A stretch of 34,648 nt of DNA from CAYLUN01 sp964386865. Lineage in GTDB: Bacteria > Verrucomicrobiota > Kiritimatiellia > RFP12 > UBA1067. The stretch lies in contig CAYLUN010000059.1 of the NCBI GenBank assembly GCA_964386865.1, positions 1 through 34,648 on the forward strand, given 5' to 3'. The notes beneath the pieces are model-generated. The model did not search any database. It was not told where the DNA came from and saw only the letters and a list, made by a program, of their open reading frames with translations. The translations under genes and the position numbers were made by a program. This document shows, piece by piece, positions 1 through 6,466 of the stretch; position 1 is the first letter of the stretch; the number at the start of each line of letters is the position of its first letter.

Positions 1-79
1 GCGACCGCAAGCAGGTCAGAATCGCGTGAACCAAAAAATCAACCTTGCACCCCAGATTACCTTTTTTCCTGTCAGCCGC

Positions 80-108
80 TTGACTTCTTTGCCGGAAACC
101 GCTTAAAT
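80..108 (+). promoter_or_regulatory. Candidate sigma70-type promoter of the aroF-pheA leader
   Basis: TTGACT (80-85) and TTAAAT (103-108) are separated by 17 bases. The trp operon promoter downstream has the same TTGACT -35 box. The predicted start of transcription would be near 115, only about 8 bases before the leader-peptide ATG at 123. The Shine-Dalgarno-like GAGGG at 109-113 would then lie outside the RNA. Either the leader is translated from a very short 5' end, or the real promoter lies further upstream and partly outside the window. Confidence 0.5.
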
Positions 109-122
109 GAGGGCGCTTTCAA

Positions 123-197
123 ATGAGCACCAAGCACGCATACGTTTACTTTAGCTTCTTTAGGTCGCCGGACACACGGTTCGGGTCGGCCCGGTGA
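123..197 (+). CDS. Tyr/Phe-rich leader peptide of the aroF-pheA attenuator
   Basis: This is a 24-codon ORF starting at ATG 123 and ending at TGA 195-197. GAGGG lies at 109-113 upstream. Codons 7-13 read Y-V-Y-F-S-F-F, so five of seven consecutive residues are Tyr or Phe. The ORF ends shortly before the stem-loop and terminator that precede aroF. E. coli pheA is controlled by a comparable Phe-rich leader peptide. The downstream genes here encode a type I-beta DAHP synthase, a class in which the Thermotoga enzyme is inhibited by Tyr and Phe, and the Phe-specific prephenate dehydratase. The peptide most likely acts only as a sensor: the ribosome stalls on Tyr/Phe codons when the charged tRNAs are scarce. 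That role is inferred from position, codon content and RNA pairing. Confidence 0.8.
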   Translation: MSTKHAYVYFSFFRSPDTRFGSAR

Positions 198-260
198 GCT
201 AATGTAAATCGGGAATAGACTTTGAATGAACCGCGTGTCCGGCAAAACGGACACGCGGTT
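167..260 (+). promoter_or_regulatory. Alternative RNA pairings (antiterminator side) of the aroF attenuator
   Basis: The strand at 167-181, just after the Tyr/Phe codons, can pair with 229-243 over 15 bp with one A-C mismatch at 176/234. Strand 229-241 can instead pair perfectly (13 bp, GCAAAA loop) with 248-260. That second hairpin has no T-tract and is not itself a terminator. If 167-181 takes 229-243, then 248-260 is free to pair with 308-320, which leaves 327-339 without a partner and dissolves the terminator. This mechanism is inferred from complementarity only. Confidence 0.65.
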
Positions 261-339
261 CGGGTCGGCCCGGTGAGCTAATGTAAATCGGGAATAGACT
301 TTGAATGAACCGCGTGTCCGGCAAAACGGACACGCGGTT
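169..339 (+). repeat. 79-bp tandem direct repeat in the aroF leader (two copies plus 13 bp)
   Basis: Copy 1 (169-247) and copy 2 (248-326) match base for base except at one position (A176 against G255). They are followed by the first 13 bases of a third copy (327-339). Each copy begins with the strand CGGACACGCGGTT (A) and ends with its exact complement AACCGCGTGTCCG (B) followed by GCAAAA. The region therefore reads A1-B1-A2-B2-A3. A1 lies inside the leader-peptide ORF and A3 forms the 3' arm of the terminator. Near-perfect identity suggests a recent duplication, conversion between copies, or an assembly error. Confidence 0.93.
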
Positions 340-347
340 TTATTTTT
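308..347 (+). terminator. Intrinsic terminator/attenuator upstream of aroF
   Basis: A perfect 13-bp stem (308-320 with 327-339) closes a GCAAAA loop and runs directly into TTTTATTTTT (338-347). It ends about 30 bases before the aroF start codon, behind a Tyr/Phe leader ORF. This is the layout of a transcription attenuator rather than a gene-end terminator. Confidence 0.88.
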
Positions 348-377
348 GCTTAGGCACCACACACCAAGGAAACCACA

Positions 378-1412
378 ATGATCATCGTACTCAGGCGTCA
401 CGCCTCCGAAACCGACATCGCCACGGTCAGCGACCTGGTCTGCTCCCTGCGCTACCAACCGCGCATCATCCGCGGCGTTGAGCAGACCGTCATCGCCTGC
501 ATCGGCGACGAGCTCAGCAACCGTTCGCTCGAGGTTCTCCGCAACCTGCCGGCCGTCGAGTCGGTCTTCCCCGTCCAAAAGAAGTTCAAGCTCGTCTCAC
601 GCGAATACCACCCCGCCGACTCCGTCGTGAACGTCAAAGGGGTCTTGCTCGGCGGGGGCAACATACAGGTCATCGCCGGCCCCTGCGCGATCGAGAGCTA
701 CGACCAGTTCCGCGCGGCGGTTCAGGATCTCGTTCGTTGCGGCATCACGATCATCCGCGCCATGCCCTTCAAGCCGCGCACCTCGCCCTACGACTTCCAG
801 GGGCTGAAGCTCGACGGCGTCAAAATCATGCGGGAGATCCGCGCCGAGTTCGACGTGGCCATGGTTTCCGAAGTGCCCGGCCCCGCCCAGATCGAAATGT
901 TGCGCGACGTCACCGACATGTACCAGATCGGCGCGCGCAACGCCCAGAACTACGACCTCCTCGAGCATATCGCGCACGCCGGCAAGCCGGTCCTGCTCAA
1001 GCGCGGCATGGCCAGCACCGTCGAGGAGTGGCTGACGGCCGCCGAGTACCTCGTGGTCAACGGCTGCCCGCAGGTCGTCCTGTGCGAGCGCGGCCTGCGC
1101 TCGTTCGACAAGGCGACGCGCAACCTGCTTGACCTCGGCGCCGTGGCCGCGGCCCGCCAGCTTTCGCACCTGCCGGTCCTGGTCGACCCCAGCCACGCGG
1201 CAGGCACCCGCAGCCTCGTGCCGGCCCTCGCCCGCGCCGGGCTCGCTGTCGGCGCGGACGGGCTCATTGTCGAGGCCCATCCGGACCCGGTGAACGCCTA
1301 CAGCGACGCCTCGCAGCAGCTCGAGTCGTCCACGTTCGGCGAGTTCCTCGCGGACCTCGCGCCGTGGATCGCTCTGGCCCGCGAGCAGCGCAAAAAGGAG
1401 AACGCACAATGA
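378..1412 (+). CDS. aroF: 3-deoxy-7-phosphoheptulonate synthase, type I-beta (DAHP synthase)
   Basis: It catalyses the first step of the shikimate pathway: phosphoenolpyruvate plus erythrose-4-phosphate to DAHP, in the cytoplasm. The 344 residues begin with a ferredoxin-like regulatory domain (about 1-70, MIIVLRRHASETDI). A TIM-barrel catalytic domain follows, with IAGPCAIE (metal Cys), PFKPRTSPYDFQG, QIGARNAQN, LLKRGM, LCERGLRSF, LVDPSHAAG (metal His) and IVEAHPDP. Order and motifs closely follow the Thermotoga maritima enzyme, whose N-terminal domain mediates Tyr/Phe feedback. AAGGAA at 366-371 is well placed for the ATG at 378. The gene overlaps pheA by 4 bases (ATGA). Transcription is probably attenuated by the upstream Tyr/Phe leader. 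A second, differently built DAHP synthase lies in the trp operon. Confidence 0.96.
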   Translation: MIIVLRRHASETDIATVSDLVCSLRYQPRIIRGVEQTVIACIGDELSNRSLEVLRNLPAVESVFPVQKKFKLVSREYHPADSVVNVKGVLLGGGNIQVIAGPCAIESYDQFRAAVQDLVRCGITIIRAMPFKPRTSPYDFQGLKLDGVKIMREIRAEFDVAMVSEVPGPAQIEMLRDVTDMYQIGARNAQNYDLLEHIAHAGKPVLLKRGMASTVEEWLTAAEYLVVNGCPQVVLCERGLRSFDKATRNLLDLGAVAAARQLSHLPVLVDPSHAAGTRSLVPALARAGLAVGADGLIVEAHPDPVNAYSDASQQLESSTFGEFLADLAPWIALAREQRKKENAQ

Positions 1413-2275
1413 ACCCCATCCTCTACCTCGGCCCCGAAGGGACTCACTCGCATGAAGCCGCCCTCCGCCACTTCGGCGAGGACGCGCCCCTCACGCCCTG
1501 CCTCTCGCACTACGACGTGTTCGAGCGGCTGTGCGACGCCCGCGCCCGCCCGCGCCCGCTCGCCATCGTTCCGGTGGAGAACTCGAGCGAAGGGCCCGTC
1601 ACGCAGACGCTCGACCAGCTCGCCACCTATCCGGCAGTGACCATCACGGAGAGCTTGGCGATGCCCATCCGCCACCACCTGCTGGTCCAGCCGGGCCTCC
1701 GCACGCTGTCGGCGATCCAGCGCGTCTACAGCCACCCGCAGGCGCTGGGGCAATGCCGCGAGTCCCTGCGCACGCTGCTGCCGCACGCGGCGCTGCTCCC
1801 CGAGTCGAGCACGGCGGCCGCCGCCCGCCGGGCCGCGCAGGAGCCCGCGTGCGCGGCGGTCGCATCGGCTGCCGCCGCCCGGATCAACGGCCTGACGCTT
1901 CTCAGGCGCAACATCCAGGACAGCGATCAGAACATCACGCGCTTCTTCGTCGTCACGGCCAGCAAACGCACGGCGAGAACGCGCGCGGCGCGCCAGCAGC
2001 AGGAGTCCGCACGTCCCCGAAAGGTCTGCTCGCTCATCCACCTCGTGATCGGCAACCGGCCCGGCGCGCTCCTGCACGCGCTCGCGCCATTTGACGCCGC
2101 CGGCGTGAACCTCACCTTCATCCAGAGCCGCCCCCTGCCCGGCCGGCCGTGGGAGTACGGGTTCTTCATCGAGGCCGCCACGGATTGGGCCTCGCCTGCG
2201 GCCGAAGCGGCCTGGCGCCTCGTGCTCGCACTCTCCGACGACGGTCGCATGATCGGCACGTACCCGGTCGTGTGA
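1409..2275 (+). CDS. pheA: Prephenate dehydratase (PDT catalytic + ACT domain)
   Basis: It converts prephenate to phenylpyruvate, the committed step to phenylalanine. The 288-residue protein starts MNPILYLGPEGTHSHEAA, typical of monofunctional enzymes. VENSSEGPVTQTLDQL, SHPQALGQCR and the catalytic N-I-T-R-F-F motif follow. The C-terminal ACT domain has NRPGALLHAL and a QSRP variant of the ESRP Phe-binding motif. ATG 1409 is chosen because it begins the conserved N terminus, has AAGGAG at 1395-1400, and overlaps the aroF stop (ATGA), which implies translational coupling. There is no fused chorismate mutase domain; a separate chorismate mutase follows at 2394. Phe feedback through the ACT domain is expected from the family. 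Confidence 0.96.
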   Translation: MNPILYLGPEGTHSHEAALRHFGEDAPLTPCLSHYDVFERLCDARARPRPLAIVPVENSSEGPVTQTLDQLATYPAVTITESLAMPIRHHLLVQPGLRTLSAIQRVYSHPQALGQCRESLRTLLPHAALLPESSTAAAARRAAQEPACAAVASAAAARINGLTLLRRNIQDSDQNITRFFVVTASKRTARTRAARQQQESARPRKVCSLIHLVIGNRPGALLHALAPFDAAGVNLTFIQSRPLPGRPWEYGFFIEAATDWASPAAEAAWRLVLALSDDGRMIGTYPVV

Positions 2276-2311
2276 AAAACGGAATAATGGCGTAGTGGAA
2301 TCCTAAAATGT

Positions 2312-2320
2312 TGCTATAAT
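2312..2320 (+). promoter_or_regulatory. Extended -10 promoter for the chorismate mutase gene
   Basis: TGCTATAAT gives a consensus TATAAT (2315-2320) with the TGn extension. No recognisable -35 box lies 16-18 bases upstream, as is common for extended -10 promoters. The start of transcription would be near 2327. This would let the chorismate mutase escape the aroF attenuator. Confidence 0.6.
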
Positions 2321-2393
2321 AGGCGCCATGTGAAGCGATTCCCTCGTGTTAAAACCACCCACTCTTTTTGAGTTCGGCCCCGTTAGTCTTTCC

Positions 2394-2975
2394 ATGAACA
2401 AACTCGCTCAACTCCGCAACATCATTGCCTCGCTGGACGAGACGCTCGTAAAGGCTTTTTGCGGGCGCTCCGCGTTCAAGGTGAACAGCGATCTCTACAA
2501 CGAGCTGCAGCGGACCTTGACCGCGGCCGAGACGGCCACGCTTTTCGGCTCCGCGTCGACGATCGCGGGCCGCGCGCACATCATGCGCCCGCTCTACGTG
2601 CACACGCTTCTGCCCGAGCTCTGCGCCCCGGGCTCGGATGTTGACCGCCGCAAATGCCTCGCAGCCGACACCAACTGCATGAACGCGCTTGTCCAGCGGC
2701 TGAACCTCTCCGTGCATGTGGCCGCCCTCAAGCTCGAGGAGATCCCCGAGTCGCTGCGCATCCCGCTCCAGAACCGCGACCCGGACCAAATGGAGGAGGC
2801 CATCACCAACCACGCGGTCGAGGCCGAGGTCATCACCCGCATCCTCGATATGACGCGCGAGCAGCAGTCCGCCGCGGAGCTGCCGCAGCGCATCGCGCAC
2901 ATGTACGAGAGCTGGATCATCCCGATTTCGCGCAAGATCCAGGTCCATGACCTGTTGGCGAAACACCGGCTGTGA
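2394..2975 (+). CDS. Chorismate mutase of the eukaryotic (yeast-like) AroQ type
   Basis: It should convert chorismate to prephenate, feeding pheA upstream and competing with trpE downstream. By eye the protein follows yeast Aro7: QLRNIIASLDETLVKAF at the N terminus, then QRLNLSVHVAALK, AITNHAVEAEV and SWIIPISRKIQVHDLL. Counting from ATG 2394, R8, R102, K113, N139 and E143 match yeast R16, R157, K168, N194 and E198. S179 replaces T242, and Q183 replaces E246; Gln at this site is the E. coli state. At 193 residues it is about 60 shorter than yeast, mostly between helices 1 and 3, and the yeast G141/S142 effector-site residues are not evident. A GTG start at 2346 would add 16 residues; neither start has a clear Shine-Dalgarno sequence. 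Confidence 0.86.
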   Translation: MNKLAQLRNIIASLDETLVKAFCGRSAFKVNSDLYNELQRTLTAAETATLFGSASTIAGRAHIMRPLYVHTLLPELCAPGSDVDRRKCLAADTNCMNALVQRLNLSVHVAALKLEEIPESLRIPLQNRDPDQMEEAITNHAVEAEVITRILDMTREQQSAAELPQRIAHMYESWIIPISRKIQVHDLLAKHRL

Positions 2976-2985
2976 GGCACGACAT

Positions 2986-3018
2986 GCGCTCCTTGAAGGC
3001 GCGCCAGAGACGTTTTTT
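2986..3018 (+). terminator. Weak terminator-like hairpin after chorismate mutase
   Basis: GCGCTCCT (2986-2993) pairs with AGGCGCGC (2997-3004) with one mismatch and a TGA loop. Six Ts occur at 3013-3018. The T-run starts 8 bases after the stem, so termination may be inefficient. It lies just before the trp promoter, which fits a transcription-unit boundary. Confidence 0.35.
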
Positions 3019-3038
3019 GCGGGCGACACTTTTTACCG

Positions 3039-3067
3039 TTGACTTCCAATCGGCGTTTCCATATAAA
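3039..3067 (+). promoter_or_regulatory. trp operon promoter
   Basis: TTGACT (3039-3044) and TATAAA (3062-3067) are separated by exactly 17 bases, a near-consensus sigma70-type promoter. The predicted start near 3074 leaves the leader-peptide ribosome binding site (AAGGGA, 3080-3085) inside the transcript. It is followed by the Trp leader peptide, the attenuator and trpE. Confidence 0.82.
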
Positions 3068-3095
3068 GAAACACCAGGCAAGGGAAGCAGCCTCG

Positions 3096-3191
3096 ATGGC
3101 CGCCCCTTCTCCACGGGCAAAAGACATGGCACACACAGGCAAACTAGACGGTTATTGGCGCTGGCGGAGTCGCCTTTGGCGAGGCCGTTGA
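3096..3191 (+). CDS. trpL: Trp-rich leader peptide of the trp attenuator
   Basis: This short ORF ends at TGA 3189-3191 and contains YWRWRSRLW, with three Trp codons at 3156, 3162 and 3177 close to its end. ATG 3096 gives 31 residues and has AAGGGA (3080-3085) about 10 bases upstream. An in-frame ATG at 3126 would give 21 residues but has a weaker ribosome binding site. The ORF lies between a strong promoter and an intrinsic terminator that precedes trpE, the arrangement of classic trpL genes. It presumably senses charged tRNA-Trp by ribosome stalling. Confidence 0.85.
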   Translation: MAAPSPRAKDMAHTGKLDGYWRWRSRLWRGR

Positions 3192-3196
3192 CCTTC

Positions 3197-3231
3197 TTGT
3201 GCGCGTGCATTCACTCCTGTCACGCGAACGG
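3197..3231 (+). promoter_or_regulatory. Candidate antiterminator hairpin of the trp leader
   Basis: CGCGTG (3202-3207) pairs with CACGCG (3221-3226). Past a G-A mismatch it can extend through U3200-A3228, G3199-C3229 and two G-U pairs. This would occupy 3227-3231, the base of the terminator stem. A ribosome stalled at the Trp codons would leave this hairpin free, whereas one at the stop codon (3189) would cover its 5' arm. The role is inferred from geometry. Confidence 0.45.
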
Positions 3232-3273
3232 AAATCGGCGGCGACGAGCCCAGCCGATTTCCGTTTTGCTTTT
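3227..3273 (+). terminator. Intrinsic terminator/attenuator upstream of trpE
   Basis: AACGGAAATCGGC (3227-3239) pairs perfectly over 13 bp with GCCGATTTCCGTT (3253-3265) around a 13-base loop. TTTTGCTTTT (3264-3273) follows. It lies 33 bases before the trpE start codon and directly after the Trp leader peptide. Confidence 0.87.
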
Positions 3274-3306
3274 GCACCTGACACCCTCTGATCGAAAGAG
3301 ACACCC

Positions 3307-4815
3307 ATGATACTCGACACCTTCCCCTCGCGCAGCACCTTCCGCGACCTCCTCACGACGGCCACCGTCGTGCCGGTCGGCGTCAAGATCCTGGCCGACA
3401 CCGAAACGCCCGTCTCCGTGCTCACCCGCTTTGCGCACGACCAGGCGAACGTCTTCCTGCTCGAAAGCGCCGAGGGCGGCGAGCGCTGGGGCCGCTACAG
3501 CTTCATGGGCACCTCGGCGCGCGCCAGCGTCACCGTCTACCGCAACGACGTCGTCGTGCGCCAGGGCATCGCCGAGCAGCGCATCCCCCACCAGCAAGAC
3601 CCCCTGTCGGTCTTGCGCGACCTCATGAAGCCCTACACGCTCGCCGAGCTTCCCGGCCTTCCCCGCTTCTGCGGCGGCCTCGTCGGCTACTTCTCCTACG
3701 AGATGATCCACTTCTTCGAGCCGCGCGTGCCCAACACGCTGCCGTCCGAGCAGCCCATGGCCGAGTTCATCATCCCCGACACGCTCCTCATCTTCGACAA
3801 CACCACGCACACGCTCGCCGTGCTCGCCCTCGCGTTCAAGGGAGACGACGACGCGGACAAGCTCTATGACGCCGCAGTCGCCCGCGTCCAGGAGCTGCTC
3901 GACACGCTGGCCAAGCCCGCCGACGTGGCCATGCACCTGAACAAGCGCGCGGTCAAGCTGCCCGAGCCCGCGCACGCGGCCGACTATTTCAAGGGCATGG
4001 TCGCCCAGGTCAAGCGCCACATCTTCGAAGGCGACATCATCCAGTGCGTGATCTCGCAAAGCTTCGTCGGCCCCGCGCCGGACGACCTTGTGAGCCTCTA
4101 CCGGGCCCAGCGCTACGTCAACCCCTCGCCCTACCTGTTCTTCTTGAAGTCGCCAGCCTGCACCTTGATCGGCTCCTCGCCGGAGACCATGATCCGCCTC
4201 GACAACCGAACGGCCTGCCTCCGCCCCATCGCCGGCACGCGGCCGCGCGGCAAGACCGAGCAAGAAGACCGCAAGAACGCCGACTCCCTCCTGCAGGACG
4301 AGAAGGAGCGCGCCGAGCACCTGATGCTCGTCGACCTCGGACGCAACGAGCTCGGCCGCGTCTCCCTGCCGGGCACCGTGCAAGTGACCGACCTGATGAT
4401 CGTCGAGCGCTACTCGCACGTCATGCACCTCGTGTCCAACATCACGTCGGACATCGAGCCCCGCTACGACGCCTTCGACCTGTTCAAGTCCTCCTTCCCG
4501 GCCGGCACCCTCAGCGGCGCGCCCAAGATCCGCGCCATGGAGATCATCGCCGCGCTCGAGGACGCGCCGCGCGGGCCTTACGGCGGAGCGGTCGGCTACT
4601 TCTCCTTCGACGGCAACATGGACTTCTGCATCTGCATCCGCACGGCCATCGTCGAGCACGGCCGGCTCACCATCCGCGCGGGCGCCGGCATCGTGGCCGA
4701 CTCAGACCCGGACTATGAGTACCGCGAAACGGTGAACAAGGCGGGCGCCATGGCCCGCTCGATCGAGCTGCTCAAGCTCGCTCAGGAAAAAGAAGCCAAA
4801 GTGAAACGCGCCTAA
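3307..4815 (+). CDS. trpE: Anthranilate synthase component I
   Basis: With TrpG it converts chorismate and glutamine to anthranilate, the first committed step to tryptophan. The 502 residues include FLLESAEGGERWGRYSFMG, whose LLES box is the Trp feedback site in this family. The catalytic chorismate-binding half follows: SSPETMIRL, RPIAGTRPRGKT, LVDLGRNELGRV, HLVSNI, FPAGTLSGAPKIRAMEII, GPYGGAVGYFSF and IRAGAGIVADSDP. Length and motif order are normal. It heads the operon, and the trpG start is 15 bases after its stop. It is expected to be regulated by the upstream attenuator and by Trp feedback. Confidence 0.97.
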   Translation: MILDTFPSRSTFRDLLTTATVVPVGVKILADTETPVSVLTRFAHDQANVFLLESAEGGERWGRYSFMGTSARASVTVYRNDVVVRQGIAEQRIPHQQDPLSVLRDLMKPYTLAELPGLPRFCGGLVGYFSYEMIHFFEPRVPNTLPSEQPMAEFIIPDTLLIFDNTTHTLAVLALAFKGDDDADKLYDAAVARVQELLDTLAKPADVAMHLNKRAVKLPEPAHAADYFKGMVAQVKRHIFEGDIIQCVISQSFVGPAPDDLVSLYRAQRYVNPSPYLFFLKSPACTLIGSSPETMIRLDNRTACLRPIAGTRPRGKTEQEDRKNADSLLQDEKERAEHLMLVDLGRNELGRVSLPGTVQVTDLMIVERYSHVMHLVSNITSDIEPRYDAFDLFKSSFPAGTLSGAPKIRAMEIIAALEDAPRGPYGGAVGYFSFDGNMDFCICIRTAIVEHGRLTIRAGAGIVADSDPDYEYRETVNKAGAMARSIELLKLAQEKEAKVKRA

Positions 4816-4830
4816 GCCGAGGATTCCGCC

Positions 4831-5406
4831 ATGATTCTGATGCTCGACAACTACGACTCCTTCACCTACAACCTCGTGCAATACCTGCGCGAGATGACGC
4901 CCGACGTGTCGGTCTACCGCAACGACGCCATCACGGTCGGCCAGATCGCCGAGCTGAAGCCGGCTGCGATCGTGATCTCTCCCGGGCCCGGCCGCCCCGA
5001 AAACGCGGGCGTGTCCTGCGACGCCATCCGCGCGTTCGCCGGCCAGATTCCGCTGCTCGGCGTCTGCCTCGGCCACCAAGCGATGGGGCTTACGTTCGGC
5101 GGCACGATCACGTACGCCAAGCGCCTGATGCACGGCAAGACGTCGGACATCACCTGCGACGGCGAGGGCATCTTCAAAGGCCTCGGCGACAGGCCGTTCA
5201 AAGCTATGCGCTACCATTCGCTCGTAATCGACCGCGCCAGCCTGCCTGACTGCCTCGCGATCACGGCCGAGTCCGAAGACGGCGAGATCATGGGCATCCG
5301 CCACAGAGAGCACCTCGTGGCAGGCATCCAGTTCCATCCGGAGTCCATCATGACCCCGGTGGGCAAGCGTATCCTGCGCAACTTCCTCAAACTCGCCAGC
5401 GTTTAG
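4831..5406 (+). CDS. trpG: Anthranilate synthase component II (glutamine amidotransferase)
   Basis: It releases ammonia from glutamine for TrpE. The 191-residue class I amidotransferase has MILMLDNYDSFTYNLVQYL, ISPGPGRP, the nucleophile Cys79 in LLGVCLGHQ, and the His169/Glu171 pair in QFHPESIM. It is a free-standing subunit, not fused to trpE or trpD. No pabA-pabB pair is present in the window, so sharing with folate synthesis cannot be judged. Confidence 0.96.
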   Translation: MILMLDNYDSFTYNLVQYLREMTPDVSVYRNDAITVGQIAELKPAAIVISPGPGRPENAGVSCDAIRAFAGQIPLLGVCLGHQAMGLTFGGTITYAKRLMHGKTSDITCDGEGIFKGLGDRPFKAMRYHSLVIDRASLPDCLAITAESEDGEIMGIRHREHLVAGIQFHPESIMTPVGKRILRNFLKLASV

Positions 5407-5415
5407 GAGCCTGAC

Positions 5416-6432
5416 ATGACCTACCCCGCACTGCTCAAGAAGCTGATCGCCCGCCAGGACCTGACGGAAAACGAGACCTTCGACGCCGTCACAGCGATTC
5501 TCACCGGCCAGTTCACCGAAAGCCAGATCGGCGCGTTCCTCGCCACCCTCGCCGCCAAAGGCGAGACCATCGACGAGATCTCGGCCGGCGCGCGGGCGAT
5601 GCGCGCCGCAGCCACCCGCGTGCAGTCGCTCAGCGCGAACACGCTGGACACCGTCGGCACGGGCGGCGACGGCGGCATGACCTTTAACGTCTCCACAACC
5701 GTCGCATTCGTCGCAGCCGGCGCGGGCGCGATTGTCGCCAAGCACGGCAACCGGGCCAGCTCCGGCAAGAGCGGCAGCGCGGACTGCCTGGAGCAGCTCG
5801 GGTTTAACCTCGCCGCCAACCCCGAGGTCATGGAGCAGGCGCTCAACGAAATCGGCATCACCTTCCTGTTCGCACCCTCCTTCCACAAGGCCATGCGCTT
5901 CGCGGGGTCCGTCCGCAAGCAAATCGGCGTGCGCACGCTGTTCAACCTGCTCGGCCCCCTCACCAACCCCGCCGGCGCGCCCTGCCAGCTCATCGGCGTT
6001 TTCGCGCCCGACCTCACCGAGACCTTTGCCGAGGTTCTCAAGAAGCTCGGCTCGCGCCGCGTGCTGGTCGTCCACGGCCACGACGGCATGGACGAGATCA
6101 CGCTCACCGCCAACACGCGCTGCTCCGAGCTGAAGGACGGCCGAATCAAGACCTACGACATCGACCCGACCGCCTATTTCGGCGACTACTGCCTGTCGGA
6201 CGAACTCGAAGGCGGCCTGCCGGCCGACAACGCCACGATCACCCGCGACATCCTGCAAGGCAAGATCCAAGGGCCGAAGCGCAACATTGTGCTGATCAAC
6301 GCCGCCGCCTCGCTGCTCGCGGCCAACCTCGTGTCCGACCTCGAAGCGGGCATCCGCAAGTCCGTCGACGCCATCGACTCCGGCGCCGCGCTCGACAAGC
6401 TCGAGCGCCTGATCGCGTTCTCAAAACAGTAA
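5416..6432 (+). CDS. trpD: Anthranilate phosphoribosyltransferase
   Basis: It transfers phosphoribose from PRPP to anthranilate. The 338-residue protein has the family signatures DTVGTGGDGG and FNVSTTVAFVAAGAG, followed by KHGNRASSGKSGSADCLEQLG (positions about 108-128) and VRKQIGVRTLFNLLGPLTNP. AGGAG lies just upstream of the start codon, and the gene begins 9 bases after trpG ends. Full length, with no visible defect. Confidence 0.97.
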   Translation: MTYPALLKKLIARQDLTENETFDAVTAILTGQFTESQIGAFLATLAAKGETIDEISAGARAMRAAATRVQSLSANTLDTVGTGGDGGMTFNVSTTVAFVAAGAGAIVAKHGNRASSGKSGSADCLEQLGFNLAANPEVMEQALNEIGITFLFAPSFHKAMRFAGSVRKQIGVRTLFNLLGPLTNPAGAPCQLIGVFAPDLTETFAEVLKKLGSRRVLVVHGHDGMDEITLTANTRCSELKDGRIKTYDIDPTAYFGDYCLSDELEGGLPADNATITRDILQGKIQGPKRNIVLINAAASLLAANLVSDLEAGIRKSVDAIDSGAALDKLERLIAFSKQ

Positions 6433-6466
6433 CCCGCCTTTCTATTACTCCGTCTTCATCCCATCC

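Noticed and set aside
229..260. First leader hairpin as a separate terminator
   Set aside because: The stem is identical to the real attenuator's but is followed by CGGGTCGG, not by a T-run.
202..286. ATGTAA start-stop pairs in both 79-bp copies (202-207 and 281-286)
   Set aside because: Start-stop codons can stall ribosomes, but neither has a ribosome binding site. They are identical only because the repeat is duplicated.
72..578. 168-residue minus-strand frame over the aroF leader
   Set aside because: It is antisense to aroF and the leader, repeats the 79-bp unit as amino acids, and matches no family.
2972..3310. 112-residue plus-strand frame across the trp leader
   Set aside because: It reads through the promoter, leader peptide and terminator in another frame and has no protein-like features.
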